DNA from: Candidatus Binatus soli
GTDB lineage: Bacteria > Desulfobacterota > Binatia > Binatales > Binataceae
Reading direction: 5' to 3'
NCBI GenBank assembly: GCA_002479255.1
Contig: DLMJ01000049.1
Span: 109,586-173,585, forward strand
DNA: 64,000 nucleotides
The position numbers and the translations under genes were made by a program. Below are positions 25,214 to 32,942 of this stretch, one piece after another; positions within the stretch are counted from its first letter, which is position 1, and each line of letters begins with the position of its first letter. The notes under the pieces were generated by a model. The model was not told the DNA's origin, did no database searches, and saw only the letters and a list, made by a program, of their open reading frames with translations.

Positions 25214-25903
25214 TTGAAAGCTTCGGCGATCATCGTTGCGGCGGGAACCGGCGTGCGGCTTGGGTCGGACGTGCCCAAGGCGTTCGTGAAGATCGGCGGC
25301 CGCACGATGCTCTCGTATTCGCTTGGCGCCGTCGGACAAGTCAATTCGATTGGCGAAGTTGTGATAACAGTGCCCGAGGGATTCGAAAGCGCGGCGCGCG
25401 CCGAAGCCGCGGCTGCCGGGCTTGGCGTGGCGGTCAAGATTACACCGGGCGGCATCGAGCGCCAGGATTCGGTTCGAATCGCGCTCGGACTGACCAGTTC
25501 GGAGAGCGAACTGGTGATAGTGCATGACGCGGCGCGCCCGCTGGCGACGCCGGCAATTTTCGAGGCGTGCCTGGCGGCGGCGGCGCGAGCCGGCGGTGCG
25601 ATCGCGGCGATACCGGTGGCCGACACTTTGAAGCGCGTCGCTGACAGCGCGATCGCGGCGACCGTCGCGCGGGCCGGGCTATGGCAAGCGCAAACTCCGC
25701 AGGCATTTCGCCGCGCGGTGCTGGTCGCGGCGCATCGACGCGGATTCAGCGAGGGAGTTGTCGCGACCGATGACGCGGATTTGGTCGAACGGACGGGAGT
25801 TCGCGTCGAAGTGGTCGAAGGCTCGACCGCGAACATCAAGATCACGACGCCATCCGATTTGGCGATCGTCGAGGCAATCGTAGCCGCTCACAAGGACGGC
25901 TGA
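25214..25903 (+). CDS. ispD: 2-C-methyl-D-erythritol 4-phosphate cytidylyltransferase
   Basis: A 229-residue nucleotidyltransferase of the MEP isoprenoid pathway (MEP + CTP to CDP-ME). The N-terminal SAIIVAAGTGVRLGSDVPKAF holds the CTP-binding lysine and arginine; VIVHDAARPLA and NIKITTPSDLAIVEAI are the family's middle and C-terminal signatures. It starts with TTG or ATG-like codon at 25214 (the track of bases reads TTGAAAGCT), with no strong ribosome-binding site. ispF, often fused or adjacent, is not here. Confidence 0.95.
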   Translation: MKASAIIVAAGTGVRLGSDVPKAFVKIGGRTMLSYSLGAVGQVNSIGEVVITVPEGFESAARAEAAAAGLGVAVKITPGGIERQDSVRIALGLTSSESELVIVHDAARPLATPAIFEACLAAAARAGGAIAAIPVADTLKRVADSAIAATVARAGLWQAQTPQAFRRAVLVAAHRRGFSEGVVATDDADLVERTGVRVEVVEGSTANIKITTPSDLAIVEAIVAAHKDG

Positions 25904-25908
25904 TCTAC

Positions 25909-26760
25909 CTAGTCGGGCGGGCGCATCGGATTCGCCGGCTCTACTGCATTCACAATCAGGCCTTCATTGAGCGAGCCGGAGCGAAAGCCCTTCAGATCGA
26001 TCGCGACGAATCTAAAGCCGATTTTTTTGAACTCGCGATCGATGGTTTCGCGAATACGCCGCTCGAAGATGCGCGCGATCTGGCTTTGTTCGAGCTCCAA
26101 CCGCGCGACCTCGCCATGGTAGCGCACGCGTGCGACTGCAAAGCCCATCGAATGAAGCAGCTTCTCACCCGCCGCGACTTTCTTGAGCCGCTCGGGTGTT
26201 ATCTCGGTGCCGTACGGAAAGCGCGACGACAGGCACGGCGACGCGGGACGATCCCAGGCCGGCAACCCCATCGAGCGCGAGAGCGCGCGAACATCGGCCT
26301 TGGTCATTTCGGCTTCGACGATCGGATGGCGCACGCGTTTCTCGCTCGCCGCCTGCATCCCGGGGCGATAGTCGTGCAGGTCGTCCAGGTTAAGCCCGTC
26401 CGCTATCTCCTCAATACCAAGTTGCGCGGCCTTTGCCTCGCAGACCGTAAACAGATTGTGCTTGCACAGGTAGCATCGGTTGAGCGGATTTGCCGCGTAG
26501 CCCGGAATCTCGAGTTCATTGGATTCGACGATCAGGTGGCGCGCGCCGATCAGGCGCGCCATCGCCAGCGCCGAGTCGCGGTCCTCGTCGGGCATCGTGG
26601 GCGAAGTCGTCGTCAGCGCGAGCACGGAGTCGCCAAGCGCGTCGTGCGCAACTTTCAGCACCAAGGTGGAATCGACGCCTCCGGAAAACGCCACGATAAG
26701 GCTGCGCATCGGCGCAAATATCGCGCGCATCCGGTCAAGCTTCGCGTCCAGCGTTTTCAA
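25909..26760 (-). CDS. larE: ATP-dependent sacrificial sulfur transferase LarE
   Basis: A 283-residue PP-loop protein (SGGVDS, residues 26-31) that adds sulfur to pyridinium dithiocarboxylate mononucleotide during synthesis of the nickel-pincer cofactor of lactate racemase-like enzymes. The tripeptide PASPCLSSR puts a cysteine at position 176, where the Lactobacillus enzyme has its sacrificial cysteine. An additional Cys96-X2-Cys99 (RCYLCK) gives three cysteines, the set that other LarE proteins use to hold a [4Fe-4S] cluster and act catalytically. The larB/larC partners are not in the window. Confidence 0.92.
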   Translation of the reverse strand: MKTLDAKLDRMRAIFAPMRSLIVAFSGGVDSTLVLKVAHDALGDSVLALTTTSPTMPDEDRDSALAMARLIGARHLIVESNELEIPGYAANPLNRCYLCKHNLFTVCEAKAAQLGIEEIADGLNLDDLHDYRPGMQAASEKRVRHPIVEAEMTKADVRALSRSMGLPAWDRPASPCLSSRFPYGTEITPERLKKVAAGEKLLHSMGFAVARVRYHGEVARLELEQSQIARIFERRIRETIDREFKKIGFRFVAIDLKGFRSGSLNEGLIVNAVEPANPMRPPD

Positions 26761-26787
26761 ATTGTGTCCATCGAATCAGCCTGCCTG

Positions 26788-27723
26788 CTAGATTCCCGCG
26801 GCCTGGAAAAGATCGGTCGTTAGATATCGCTCGCCGGTGTCGCAGAAAACCACGACCACGACGCTGCCCTTGCCAAGCCGCCTGGCTATCTGGATAGCCG
26901 CGTAGCAGCTTGCGCCGGACGAGATACCGACCAGCGTGCCCTCTTCGCGCGCGAGACGGCGCGCGTACAGGGCCGCATCTTCGTCGCTGACGGCGATTAT
27001 CTCATCGTAAACTTTGGTGTCGAGATTGCCCGGCACGAAGCCGGCGCCGATTCCCTGAATCTTGTGAAAGCCCGGCTTGCCGCCCGACAACACCGGCGAA
27101 TTTTTCGGCTCGACGGCGACGATCAGGATTTTTTTGTCGAGATGCTCACGCAAATAGTGGTCCGCGCCGGTGATCGTTCCGCCCGTCCCTACGCTGGAGA
27201 TGAACGCGTCGACGCGCGGGAGCTGTTCGAGCAACTCGGGCCCGGTGGATCGATAGTGGATGTCGGGATTGGCGGCGTTGCTGAATTGCTGCGGCATGAA
27301 GTAGCCGGGATTCTCGCGGCACAGTTCCTCGGCCTTCGCGATCGCGCCGTGCATCCCGCGCGTGCCCGGCGTCAGCACCAGCTCCGCGCCGTAAGCGACC
27401 AGCAACGAGCGCCGTTCCTCGCTCATCGTGTCGGGCATCGTAAGGATCAGCTTGTAGCCTTTCACCGCCGCGACCAGCGCCAGACCGATCCCGGTGTTGC
27501 CCGAGGTCGGCTCGACGATCGTATCGCCCGGCTTTAGCCGGCCGGATTTTTCAGCCGCCTCGACCATCGCCGGGCAGATTCGGTCCTTGACGCTGCCGCC
27601 GGGATTGAAATACTCGAGCTTCGCCCATACTTCGGCGTCGTCCTTGCCGGGAATGCGATTGAGCCGCACGACGGGCGTGTTGCCGATAAGTTCAAGCGGC
27701 GATTGCGCGACGCTGACAGGCAT
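26788..27723 (-). CDS. cysK: Cysteine synthase (O-acetylserine sulfhydrylase)
   Basis: A 311-residue fold-type II PLP enzyme that makes cysteine from O-acetylserine and sulfide. The PLP lysine is Lys46 in NPGGSVKDR; TSGNTGIGLA binds the substrate, and VGTGGTITGADHYLRE and GISSGASCYAA bind the cofactor phosphate. It lies 27 bases upstream of larE on the same strand, a logical pair because LarE takes its sulfur from cysteine or a cluster. A CysM-type specificity is possible but the sequence favours CysK. Confidence 0.95.
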   Translation of the reverse strand: MPVSVAQSPLELIGNTPVVRLNRIPGKDDAEVWAKLEYFNPGGSVKDRICPAMVEAAEKSGRLKPGDTIVEPTSGNTGIGLALVAAVKGYKLILTMPDTMSEERRSLLVAYGAELVLTPGTRGMHGAIAKAEELCRENPGYFMPQQFSNAANPDIHYRSTGPELLEQLPRVDAFISSVGTGGTITGADHYLREHLDKKILIVAVEPKNSPVLSGGKPGFHKIQGIGAGFVPGNLDTKVYDEIIAVSDEDAALYARRLAREEGTLVGISSGASCYAAIQIARRLGKGSVVVVVFCDTGERYLTTDLFQAAGI

Positions 27724-27840
27724 GGGCGGCGATTCTAGCCGGAAAATGCGGCTGGTTGCGAATGTCCAAAAGCGGCCGAATCGACACCGCGCGCGATCTT
27801 TCCGTTTGACGCCACGGAGCTATTTTGATTTCGTCCAGGC

Positions 27841-28650
27841 ATGGCCGAGTACGACGAAACCACTTACGGAGAGCGAATCGCCGAAGTCTACGACCGCTTT
27901 TACGGGAGGCGCGACAATCCCGAAACGGTCGCGGATTTTCTGGCGCCGCTCGCGGGCAAGCGCCGGGCTCTCGAACTCGGAATCGGCACCGGCAGAATAG
28001 CGATATCGCTGGCCGCGCGCGGCGTGCGGGTGATGGGAATCGATGCGTCGCCGGCGATGGTCGCGAAGATGCGTGACAAACCGGGCGGCGCGGACATCCC
28101 GGTCGTAATGGGCAACTTCGCCGATGTGAAGGTTTCCGGCGGCGGCTTCGGTCTTGTCTACATCGTGTTCAACACTCTTTTCGCGCTTCGAAATCAGGAC
28201 GAACAACTACGATGCTTTCAGCGCGTGGCCAAGCGCATTCTTCCGGCGGGCGCGTTCGTAGTCGACGCATTCAATCCCGACCATTCGATTCTTGCGCAGC
28301 GCCAGCGTTTCACGGCGGTTGATGTCGGAACCGATCACGTCCTGCTCGATTTGGCGATCAACGATGTCGTGAACCAGACTGTCCGCGCACAGCACATCCT
28401 GTTCACCGCGGGCGGAGTGCAGATGTATCCGGTGCAATTGCGCTTCGCGTATCCGAGCGAGTTGGACCTGATGGCGCGCCTTTCCGGAATGCGGCTGCGG
28501 GAGCGATACGGCGGATGGGACCGAAGCCCGTTCACAGCGGCGAGCCCGGTTCACATCTCCGTTTACGAACTCCAGCCAAAAGCAGAGTCCGCATCGCCAA
28601 GAATCACTTCGAAACGAGCCGTGGCACGCAAACCCACTCGCAAATCGTGA
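27841..28650 (+). CDS. Class I SAM-dependent methyltransferase
   Basis: A 269-residue methyltransferase. Motif I is ALELGIGTGRIAISLAARG, motif II VMGIDASPAMV, then GFGLVYIVFNTLFALRNQDEQ and FQRVAKRILPAGAFVVDAF. The C-terminal half has an antiparallel extension of the kind found in small-molecule methyltransferases (Methyltransf_25/ dTDP-sugar type), and the last 30 residues form a basic tail. Divergent from cysK; substrate not known. Confidence 0.85.
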   Translation: MAEYDETTYGERIAEVYDRFYGRRDNPETVADFLAPLAGKRRALELGIGTGRIAISLAARGVRVMGIDASPAMVAKMRDKPGGADIPVVMGNFADVKVSGGGFGLVYIVFNTLFALRNQDEQLRCFQRVAKRILPAGAFVVDAFNPDHSILAQRQRFTAVDVGTDHVLLDLAINDVVNQTVRAQHILFTAGGVQMYPVQLRFAYPSELDLMARLSGMRLRERYGGWDRSPFTAASPVHISVYELQPKAESASPRITSKRAVARKPTRKS

Positions 28651-28702
28651 ATACAATCCTGTCGTTCGGCTTGGCCGAGCAGATGATTCGCGAGATGAGC
28701 AT

Positions 28703-29524
28703 ATGATGACGAAATCATACTCGGGACCGGTGAAGGCCGTCATTTTCGATTGGGCGGGAACGACCGTCGATCACGGCAGCCTCGCCCCGGTCCGCGTTCT
28801 GCAGCAGGTGTTTGCGAAGCGAGGCGTTCCCATTTCGGAGGAAGAAGCGCGCCACGACATGGGCGTCCTCAAAAAGGACCACATCAGAAAAATTCTGTTC
28901 GGGCCAAACGTCTTGGCCAGGTGGCGCGCCGCCGTCGGCCACGAGCCGACCGAAGCGGACGTCGAGAGTCTGTTCGCGAGCTTCGTGCCGCTTCAACTCG
29001 AATGCCTGGTAAAATATTCCGCTGTGATCGATGGAGTCGCGGGAACCGTCGCGCGTATCCGCAAACGCGGAATCAAGATCGGAAGCACCACCGGATACAC
29101 GCGCGCGATGCTCGACATGATCCTGCGGCCCGCCGCCGCGCAGGGGTACCATCCCGACTGCGCGATCACTCCGGATGACGTCGGTGGCGGCCGCCCGCAT
29201 CCCTGGATGATCTTCGCCAACGCCATCCGGCTCCAGGTCGAGCCGCTCGAGGCCATCGTGAAAGTCGGCGACACATCCGTCGATATCGAGGAAGGACTGC
29301 GCGCGGGTGTGTGGACGATTGGGGTCGCCCGCACCGGCAACATGATCGGCCTGTCTGCCGAAGAGTTCGCCGTGCTGGCGCCCGCAGAGCAGGCGACTCG
29401 GCTCAAGAATGCGCGGATTGCGCTCTGTGCCGCCGGCGCGCACGAAGTAGTCGACGCGGTCGCCGATTGCGAGGCCGCGCTCGACGCGATCGAAGCGCGC
29501 ATCGGGAAAGGCGAGTGCCCGTAG
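28703..29524 (+). CDS. phnX: Phosphonoacetaldehyde hydrolase (phosphonatase)
   Basis: A 273-residue HAD-superfamily enzyme that splits phosphonoacetaldehyde into acetaldehyde and phosphate. The nucleophile is Asp16 in IFDWAGTTVD; the Schiff-base lysine of the PhnX cap is Lys57 in HDMGVLKKDHIRKIL, the feature that separates PhnX from other HAD proteins. TGYTRAMLD and VGDTSVDIEEGLRAG complete the active site. phnW (2-AEP transaminase) is not adjacent. The stop codon is the exact edge of a 20-base repeat at which an accessory island begins. Confidence 0.95.
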   Translation: MMTKSYSGPVKAVIFDWAGTTVDHGSLAPVRVLQQVFAKRGVPISEEEARHDMGVLKKDHIRKILFGPNVLARWRAAVGHEPTEADVESLFASFVPLQLECLVKYSAVIDGVAGTVARIRKRGIKIGSTTGYTRAMLDMILRPAAAQGYHPDCAITPDDVGGGRPHPWMIFANAIRLQVEPLEAIVKVGDTSVDIEEGLRAGVWTIGVARTGNMIGLSAEEFAVLAPAEQATRLKNARIALCAAGAHEVVDAVADCEAALDAIEARIGKGECP

Positions 29525-29532
29525 CAGGCAAC
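29513..29532 (+). repeat. Island direct repeat, copy 1 (phnX 3' end)
   Basis: GAGTGCCCGTAGCAGGCAAC spans the phnX stop codon and is repeated exactly at 31007-31026; its core GTAGCAGGCAAC is repeated again at 33372. Confidence 0.85.
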
Positions 29533-29542
29533 CAACGTCAAC

Positions 29543-29875
29543 ATGAAAACCCGCCGCGCTGCCGCGCTCGCACTTGTCGGCTGGTATCTGGTGCAGCCAC
29601 CGCGAGGCGGAAAATATGGAGATCAGTACTACCCAAACAATCCATTTCCCGGTCCCGGACCCACAAGTACTGGTCCGTCTACACCGTGGACGAATTTTGG
29701 GGATAAGGAATACGCCACTAAAGAAGAATGCGAGGCTGATCGACAGGCCTTTAAGTCCGCGTTCGGAGACCCCGCCGTTATCCCCAAAGAGCGAATTACG
29801 GCGAGACTAATGGCAGCAGCAGTGGCGGCCCTGTTATGCATCGCTTCCGACGATCCGCGCCTCAAGGAAAAGTGA
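29543..29875 (+). CDS. Small ALALVGWYL-family protein, paralogue 1
   Basis: A 110-residue protein with an N-terminal hydrophobic anchor or signal (RRAAALALVGWYLVQPP), a variable proline/glycine-rich centre, a segment GDKEYATKEECEADRQAF and a C-terminal signature CIASDDPRLK. The two cysteines (in EECEAD and CIASDD) are shared with the paralogues at 30045 and 30678 and may form a disulfide outside the membrane. I recognise no function. It starts right after the phnX repeat. Confidence 0.65.
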   Translation: MKTRRAAALALVGWYLVQPPRGGKYGDQYYPNNPFPGPGPTSTGPSTPWTNFGDKEYATKEECEADRQAFKSAFGDPAVIPKERITARLMAAAVAALLCIASDDPRLKEK

Positions 29876-29970
29876 TCTCGTTCAATCCCACCCGATCCCG
29901 GTTGATCCCGGCAAATTCAGCCACTCGCGGTTCCAAATTCAGACACTCAAGGGCAAATTAAGCCAGCACG

Positions 29971-30044
29971 GACCGGCTCTGGTCGCTTGAAGATATGGTG
30001 CGAATCGTGGATGAATGGGAAGCGAGGCAAAAAGACAAAGGGTC
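29971..30044 (+). repeat. Duplicated upstream cassette of paralogue 2
   Basis: 74 bases nearly identical (2 differences) to 30604-30677, each ending at the ATG of a paralogue. In one frame both copies encode STDRLWSLEDMVRIVDEWEA and on to a TGA that overlaps the paralogue's ATG (ATGA). This short peptide resembles the C-terminal tail of IS1-type transposases. Confidence 0.7.
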
Positions 30045-30512
30045 ATGAAACCCCGCCACGCAATTGCGCTCGCACTTGTGGGCTGGTATCTGATGATGCC
30101 GCTGGTTCAAAACAAGAAGTTCGTTGAAACTGTGAGTCCGCCGATGGGCGCGAAAACGTCGGAATCAGACTGCGGACAACTGCACTATCTTACCGGTGAG
30201 TTGCGGGTCGATCTTAAAGCACCTTTATCGAAATGGATGATCGGGCACTACAGCGATTCAATGCAGGACTGCCAAGCTTTTCTCAATAAATTCAAGAGTA
30301 AAGACAAGAGTGAAGGCAATGCAAAGAGAGGCCGCGATCGAAAGAGAATCCAGGCAATGGAGCAGGCTTTAATCGCCAACGCAAAATGCGTTGCGGGCGA
30401 TGACCCCAGACTCAAGGGAAATGAGGAGATTCGCGAGTTTCAACTTATGATACTCAACCCCAAATCAGCAGGCGCCCCTGTCGGGTGCTCGGAACGGGAC
30501 CGCAAAGACTAG
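30045..30512 (+). CDS. Small ALALVGWYL-family protein, paralogue 2
   Basis: A 155-residue paralogue: anchor KPRHAIALALVGWYLMMPL, a central CGQLHYLTGELRVDLKAPLS stretch, WMIGHYSDSMQDCQAFLNKF (the counterpart of the ECEAD region) and CVAGDDPRLKGN, followed by 25 extra residues. The start at 30045 is chosen because the preceding bases are the conserved upstream cassette and the encoded N-terminus aligns with the other two copies; the frame itself opens at 30015. Function unknown; probably exported or membrane-anchored. Confidence 0.6.
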   Translation: MKPRHAIALALVGWYLMMPLVQNKKFVETVSPPMGAKTSESDCGQLHYLTGELRVDLKAPLSKWMIGHYSDSMQDCQAFLNKFKSKDKSEGNAKRGRDRKRIQAMEQALIANAKCVAGDDPRLKGNEEIREFQLMILNPKSAGAPVGCSERDRKD

Positions 30513-30603
30513 TTCGCGATCCCACTTCATCCCGGCTAATCCCGCAAATTAAGACACTGACGATTTCAAATTCAGACACTCAGCGCCGAATTAAGACAGT
30601 ACC

Positions 30604-30677
30604 GACCGGCTCTGGTCGCTTGAAGATATGGTGCGAATCGTGGATGAATGGGAAGCGAGGCAGAAAGACAAAGAGTC
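30604..30677 (+). repeat. Duplicated upstream cassette of paralogue 3
   Basis: Second copy of the 74-base cassette at 29971-30044. Upstream of both lie short AT-rich motifs of the type CAAATTCAGACACT and AATTAAGAC in two to three copies. Confidence 0.7.
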
Positions 30678-31007
30678 ATGAAACCCCGTCACGACGCTGC
30701 GCTCGCGCTCGTGGGCTGGTATCTGATGATACCACCGTACCCAACTCCTTCATTCTGGCAACGAATCCAGGGATTGGAGGGCTGTCCTGATAGCAATACA
30801 CCGCTTTCGAAATGGACAATTCAAGGAGTGTTCGATACCGCCGAGCAGTGCAAGAACGAACTGTCCACTTACAAGAGATGGACCACATTGCGAACGCGGG
30901 ACAAGAAAAACCCAAACAACAGGTGCGACGGCTTCACTCCGGAGCTGTTGGCATCATCTGATGCACAGTGCATCGCTAGTGACGATCCGCGTCTGAAGGG
31001 AAAGTAG
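30678..31007 (+). CDS. Small ALALVGWYL-family protein, paralogue 3
   Basis: A 109-residue paralogue: KPRHDAALALVGWYLMIPP anchor, CPDSNTPLSKWTIQGVFDTAEQC in the middle and CIASDDPRLKGK at the end. Four cysteines suggest two disulfides. The start at 30678 follows the duplicated cassette; the frame opens at 30648. It ends directly on the second copy of the island repeat, so the three genes look like a self-contained insertion unit. Confidence 0.62.
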   Translation: MKPRHDAALALVGWYLMIPPYPTPSFWQRIQGLEGCPDSNTPLSKWTIQGVFDTAEQCKNELSTYKRWTTLRTRDKKNPNNRCDGFTPELLASSDAQCIASDDPRLKGK

Positions 31008-31069
31008 AGTGCCCGTAGCAGGCAACTCGCGCGGGTCCGTCTTCAAATCAAAGCACAGCGGGTGATCGG
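31007..31069 (+). repeat. Island direct repeat, copy 2
   Basis: Begins with the same 20 bases as 29513-29532 and continues as a 55-base segment (31015-31069) that recurs at 33372-33426 with only two differences. Confidence 0.88.
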
Positions 31070-31081
31070 AGGAAGGGCACA

Positions 31082-31771
31082 TCATCGAGCCTTGCTTAAC
31101 AGCGCAGGCTCCATTCGATCAACTGCCACCCGCTCCACTGCGGCAAGGTGCCTGGGAAGCTTGTACCAAATCCCAAAGCGTCGCTCGACAAGTTTTCGTT
31201 TTGCTGCGTTGATTAGGCCGAAATGAACAACGCGATTCGGACTCTTCTTTCCAAATTGCCAACCGCGTGCGGCAGCTTCTCTGGCAAGTTGTTCTGTTGT
31301 CCGTCCCTTGCCGTCCGCAAGAATACTGATAAGGAAAGCCGGAAGTTCAGCCGCATCAATAGAGGCTGATTTGGAAATTTGTTCAGGCTCTTGCGTCTCT
31401 CCAATTGCTTGATTTTTCTTTAGAATCCAACGGTCTTCTATGCGGACAAAACGGTCTTTCTCTCTATGTAGAGCGGCATTGAGTGTATTGGTTGCGTTCT
31501 CTGATTGCGTTTCGTATCCAAGCTTTTTGAGTTCGGCCAAGAGCGAGGGTATGAACATTCCTTCGGGCCGAGAATCAAGGACTTTTTCTGCTAAATCAGC
31601 AGCAGATTGACCAGTTTTTCGGCGACCCCGTCGTTTCGGAGTGGCTTCAGAAAGGGCACCCTCTAGAGTTTCAATCAGAAAGTCGAGTTTTTCCCGTTTA
31701 GCGTGAAAATCGCGTTCTAATTGAGCCCGCTCCTCCTTGTGTTTTTGCAACAGGGTTTTGATTTGGCTCAT
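31082..31771 (-). CDS. HARE-HTH-like winged-helix protein with N-terminal coiled coil
   Basis: A 229-residue basic protein. Residues 1-45 are a coiled coil (TLLQKHKEERAQLERDFHAK). A basic linker (PKRRGRRK) leads into a winged-helix region, about 55-120 (AADLAEKVLDSRPEGMFIPS to RFVRIEDRWILKK), similar to the HARE-HTH domain found in restriction enzymes and chromatin proteins. A second comparable fold spans about 140-210 (LPAFLISILADGKGRTTEQL to FGIWYKLP). GAGG is 7 bases before the ATG. The codon usage is AT-richer than the surroundings. DNA binding is likely; the target is unknown. Confidence 0.65.
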   Translation of the reverse strand: MSQIKTLLQKHKEERAQLERDFHAKREKLDFLIETLEGALSEATPKRRGRRKTGQSAADLAEKVLDSRPEGMFIPSLLAELKKLGYETQSENATNTLNAALHREKDRFVRIEDRWILKKNQAIGETQEPEQISKSASIDAAELPAFLISILADGKGRTTEQLAREAAARGWQFGKKSPNRVVHFGLINAAKRKLVERRFGIWYKLPRHLAAVERVAVDRMEPALLSKAR

Positions 31772-31907
31772 TTCTGGCCTCTTGGCGTCCTACCTACCTT
31801 GTTTGCATGCATGCGGTATGCACAAGTCCGTTCTCTAGTCGTTGATTTATATCATATTTCGGTATATCTTACAGCCCCCCTAAAATCGCGCTAATTGTGA
31901 TCAAAGA

Positions 31908-31996
31908 CGGGAAGAGGGGGATTCGAACCCCCGGAGCCCCATGGGACTCGCTGGTTTTTGAGACCAGTGGCATATACCCATTCGGCCAACTTCCCC
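31908..31996 (-). tRNA. tRNA-Leu (anticodon CAA), structurally atypical
   Basis: On the minus strand: acceptor GGGAAG with CTTCCC, D-arm GGC/GCC, anticodon stem CTGGT/ACCAG with loop CTCAAAA (anticodon CAA), a long variable arm GAGTCCC/GGGGCTC typical of class II leucine tRNAs, and T-arm GGGGG-TTCGAAT-CCCCC. No CCA is encoded. The acceptor and D-stems are out of register by one base: only six clean acceptor pairs can form if the D-stem is kept. It may still be functional, or may be a decayed copy carried by the island. Confidence 0.8.
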
Positions 31997-32003
31997 GGAA
32001 TTA

Positions 32004-32099
32004 TTTTACGCCCCCCAAGCGAAGCGCAACAAGCGAGGCGCTGTGGTGGGGTAATGAGTTTGGATTGTCTTCTACGGGAGGCAATCTTTTTACGCCCCC
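32004..32099 (+). repeat. TTTTACGCCCCC direct repeat pair in a structured leader
   Basis: TTTTACGCCCCC occurs at 32004-32015 and 32088-32099. Between them AGCGC and GCGCT, flanked by CCCCCCA and TGGTGGGG, can fold into a hairpin. Confidence 0.5.
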
Positions 32100-32135
32100 G
32101 GGGTCTGGCGAAAGCCACACGCCGGGGTTTTTTTT
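32096..32135 (+). terminator. Terminator-like hairpin just upstream of the NYN gene
   Basis: CCCCGG/CCGGGG outer stem, TGGC-GAAA-GCCA inner stem, then eight T residues (32128-32135). It ends 13 bases before the NYN ATG and is not behind any plus-strand gene, so it would act as an attenuator or end a short RNA. Confidence 0.65.
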
Positions 32136-32148
32136 GGGGATAGCGGGG

Positions 32149-32793
32149 ATGTCGGATCGAGCTGTTCTCTTCATAGACGGCAACAACTGGTACCACTACC
32201 TCAAGAGTTCGGGGATAACCGATCTCTTTCACCTCGACTATGCCAAAATCTCACAGAAGTTAATCGGGCCTTCACGGGATTGGGCCGGTACCCGATACTA
32301 CATCGGCCAAGTTGATCAGCGGCAGGGAGCTAAAGTCTATGCGGATCAGCGGAAATTCACCGACGCTCTAAAGAAAACCGATTCACGAATAACCGTTCAC
32401 TTTGGACGAATCGAGCCTCGCGAAACCGAAAGCGAAGCGGCCAAGGAATTGCTCGGTTACATGCATGCACTTAAAACAAAAATCGATCCGCAGGTATTCA
32501 AAGACCTGATTGATTTGGGGAAAAGACACGAAAAGACGGTGGTCTGGGTCGAAAAAGCGGTCGATGTTCACCTTGCCGTTGATCTGGTGGTAATGGCGAT
32601 GCGGAACGAATATGACGCAGCGTACATCTTGTCCGCAGACGGAGACTATACGGACGCTGTGGAGTTCGTGCGGCAGAGGCTTGCGAAGAAAGTCTATGCA
32701 GCTTGTCCACCATCTGGCCACGGAGCCGAGCTTGCCAAAGTCGCAAATTCCTTCATTCACCTAAAGTCCGATTGGTTCGACGACTGTCATTGA
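32149..32793 (+). CDS. NYN-domain (PIN-like) ribonuclease-type protein
   Basis: A 214-residue NYN/LabA-like protein. The metal-binding acidic residues are in place: Asp10 in VLFIDGNNWYHYL, Glu135/Asp139 in WVEKAVDVHLAVDLV (with Asp145), and Asp164/Asp166 in ILSADGDYTDAV. NYN proteins are PIN-fold nucleases or inactive relatives acting on RNA. The frame is open upstream through the tRNA but the domain begins at MSDRAVLFIDG, so 32149 is the start. A terminator-like hairpin in the leader suggests controlled expression. Part of the accessory island. Confidence 0.82.
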   Translation: MSDRAVLFIDGNNWYHYLKSSGITDLFHLDYAKISQKLIGPSRDWAGTRYYIGQVDQRQGAKVYADQRKFTDALKKTDSRITVHFGRIEPRETESEAAKELLGYMHALKTKIDPQVFKDLIDLGKRHEKTVVWVEKAVDVHLAVDLVVMAMRNEYDAAYILSADGDYTDAVEFVRQRLAKKVYAACPPSGHGAELAKVANSFIHLKSDWFDDCH

Positions 32794-32942
32794 CTAATCC
32801 TGTCCCGCCGACCTGTCACATCGGCTCGCTATCAATGCCAAGATGGCATTGCTAAGCGCGCGGCCTGTCATGCGCCCGATTCCTTGCCGCGAGCCTGCCA
32901 CAGCGATAGAAATCACGATACTTCTAAAATCGGGGAATCAAT

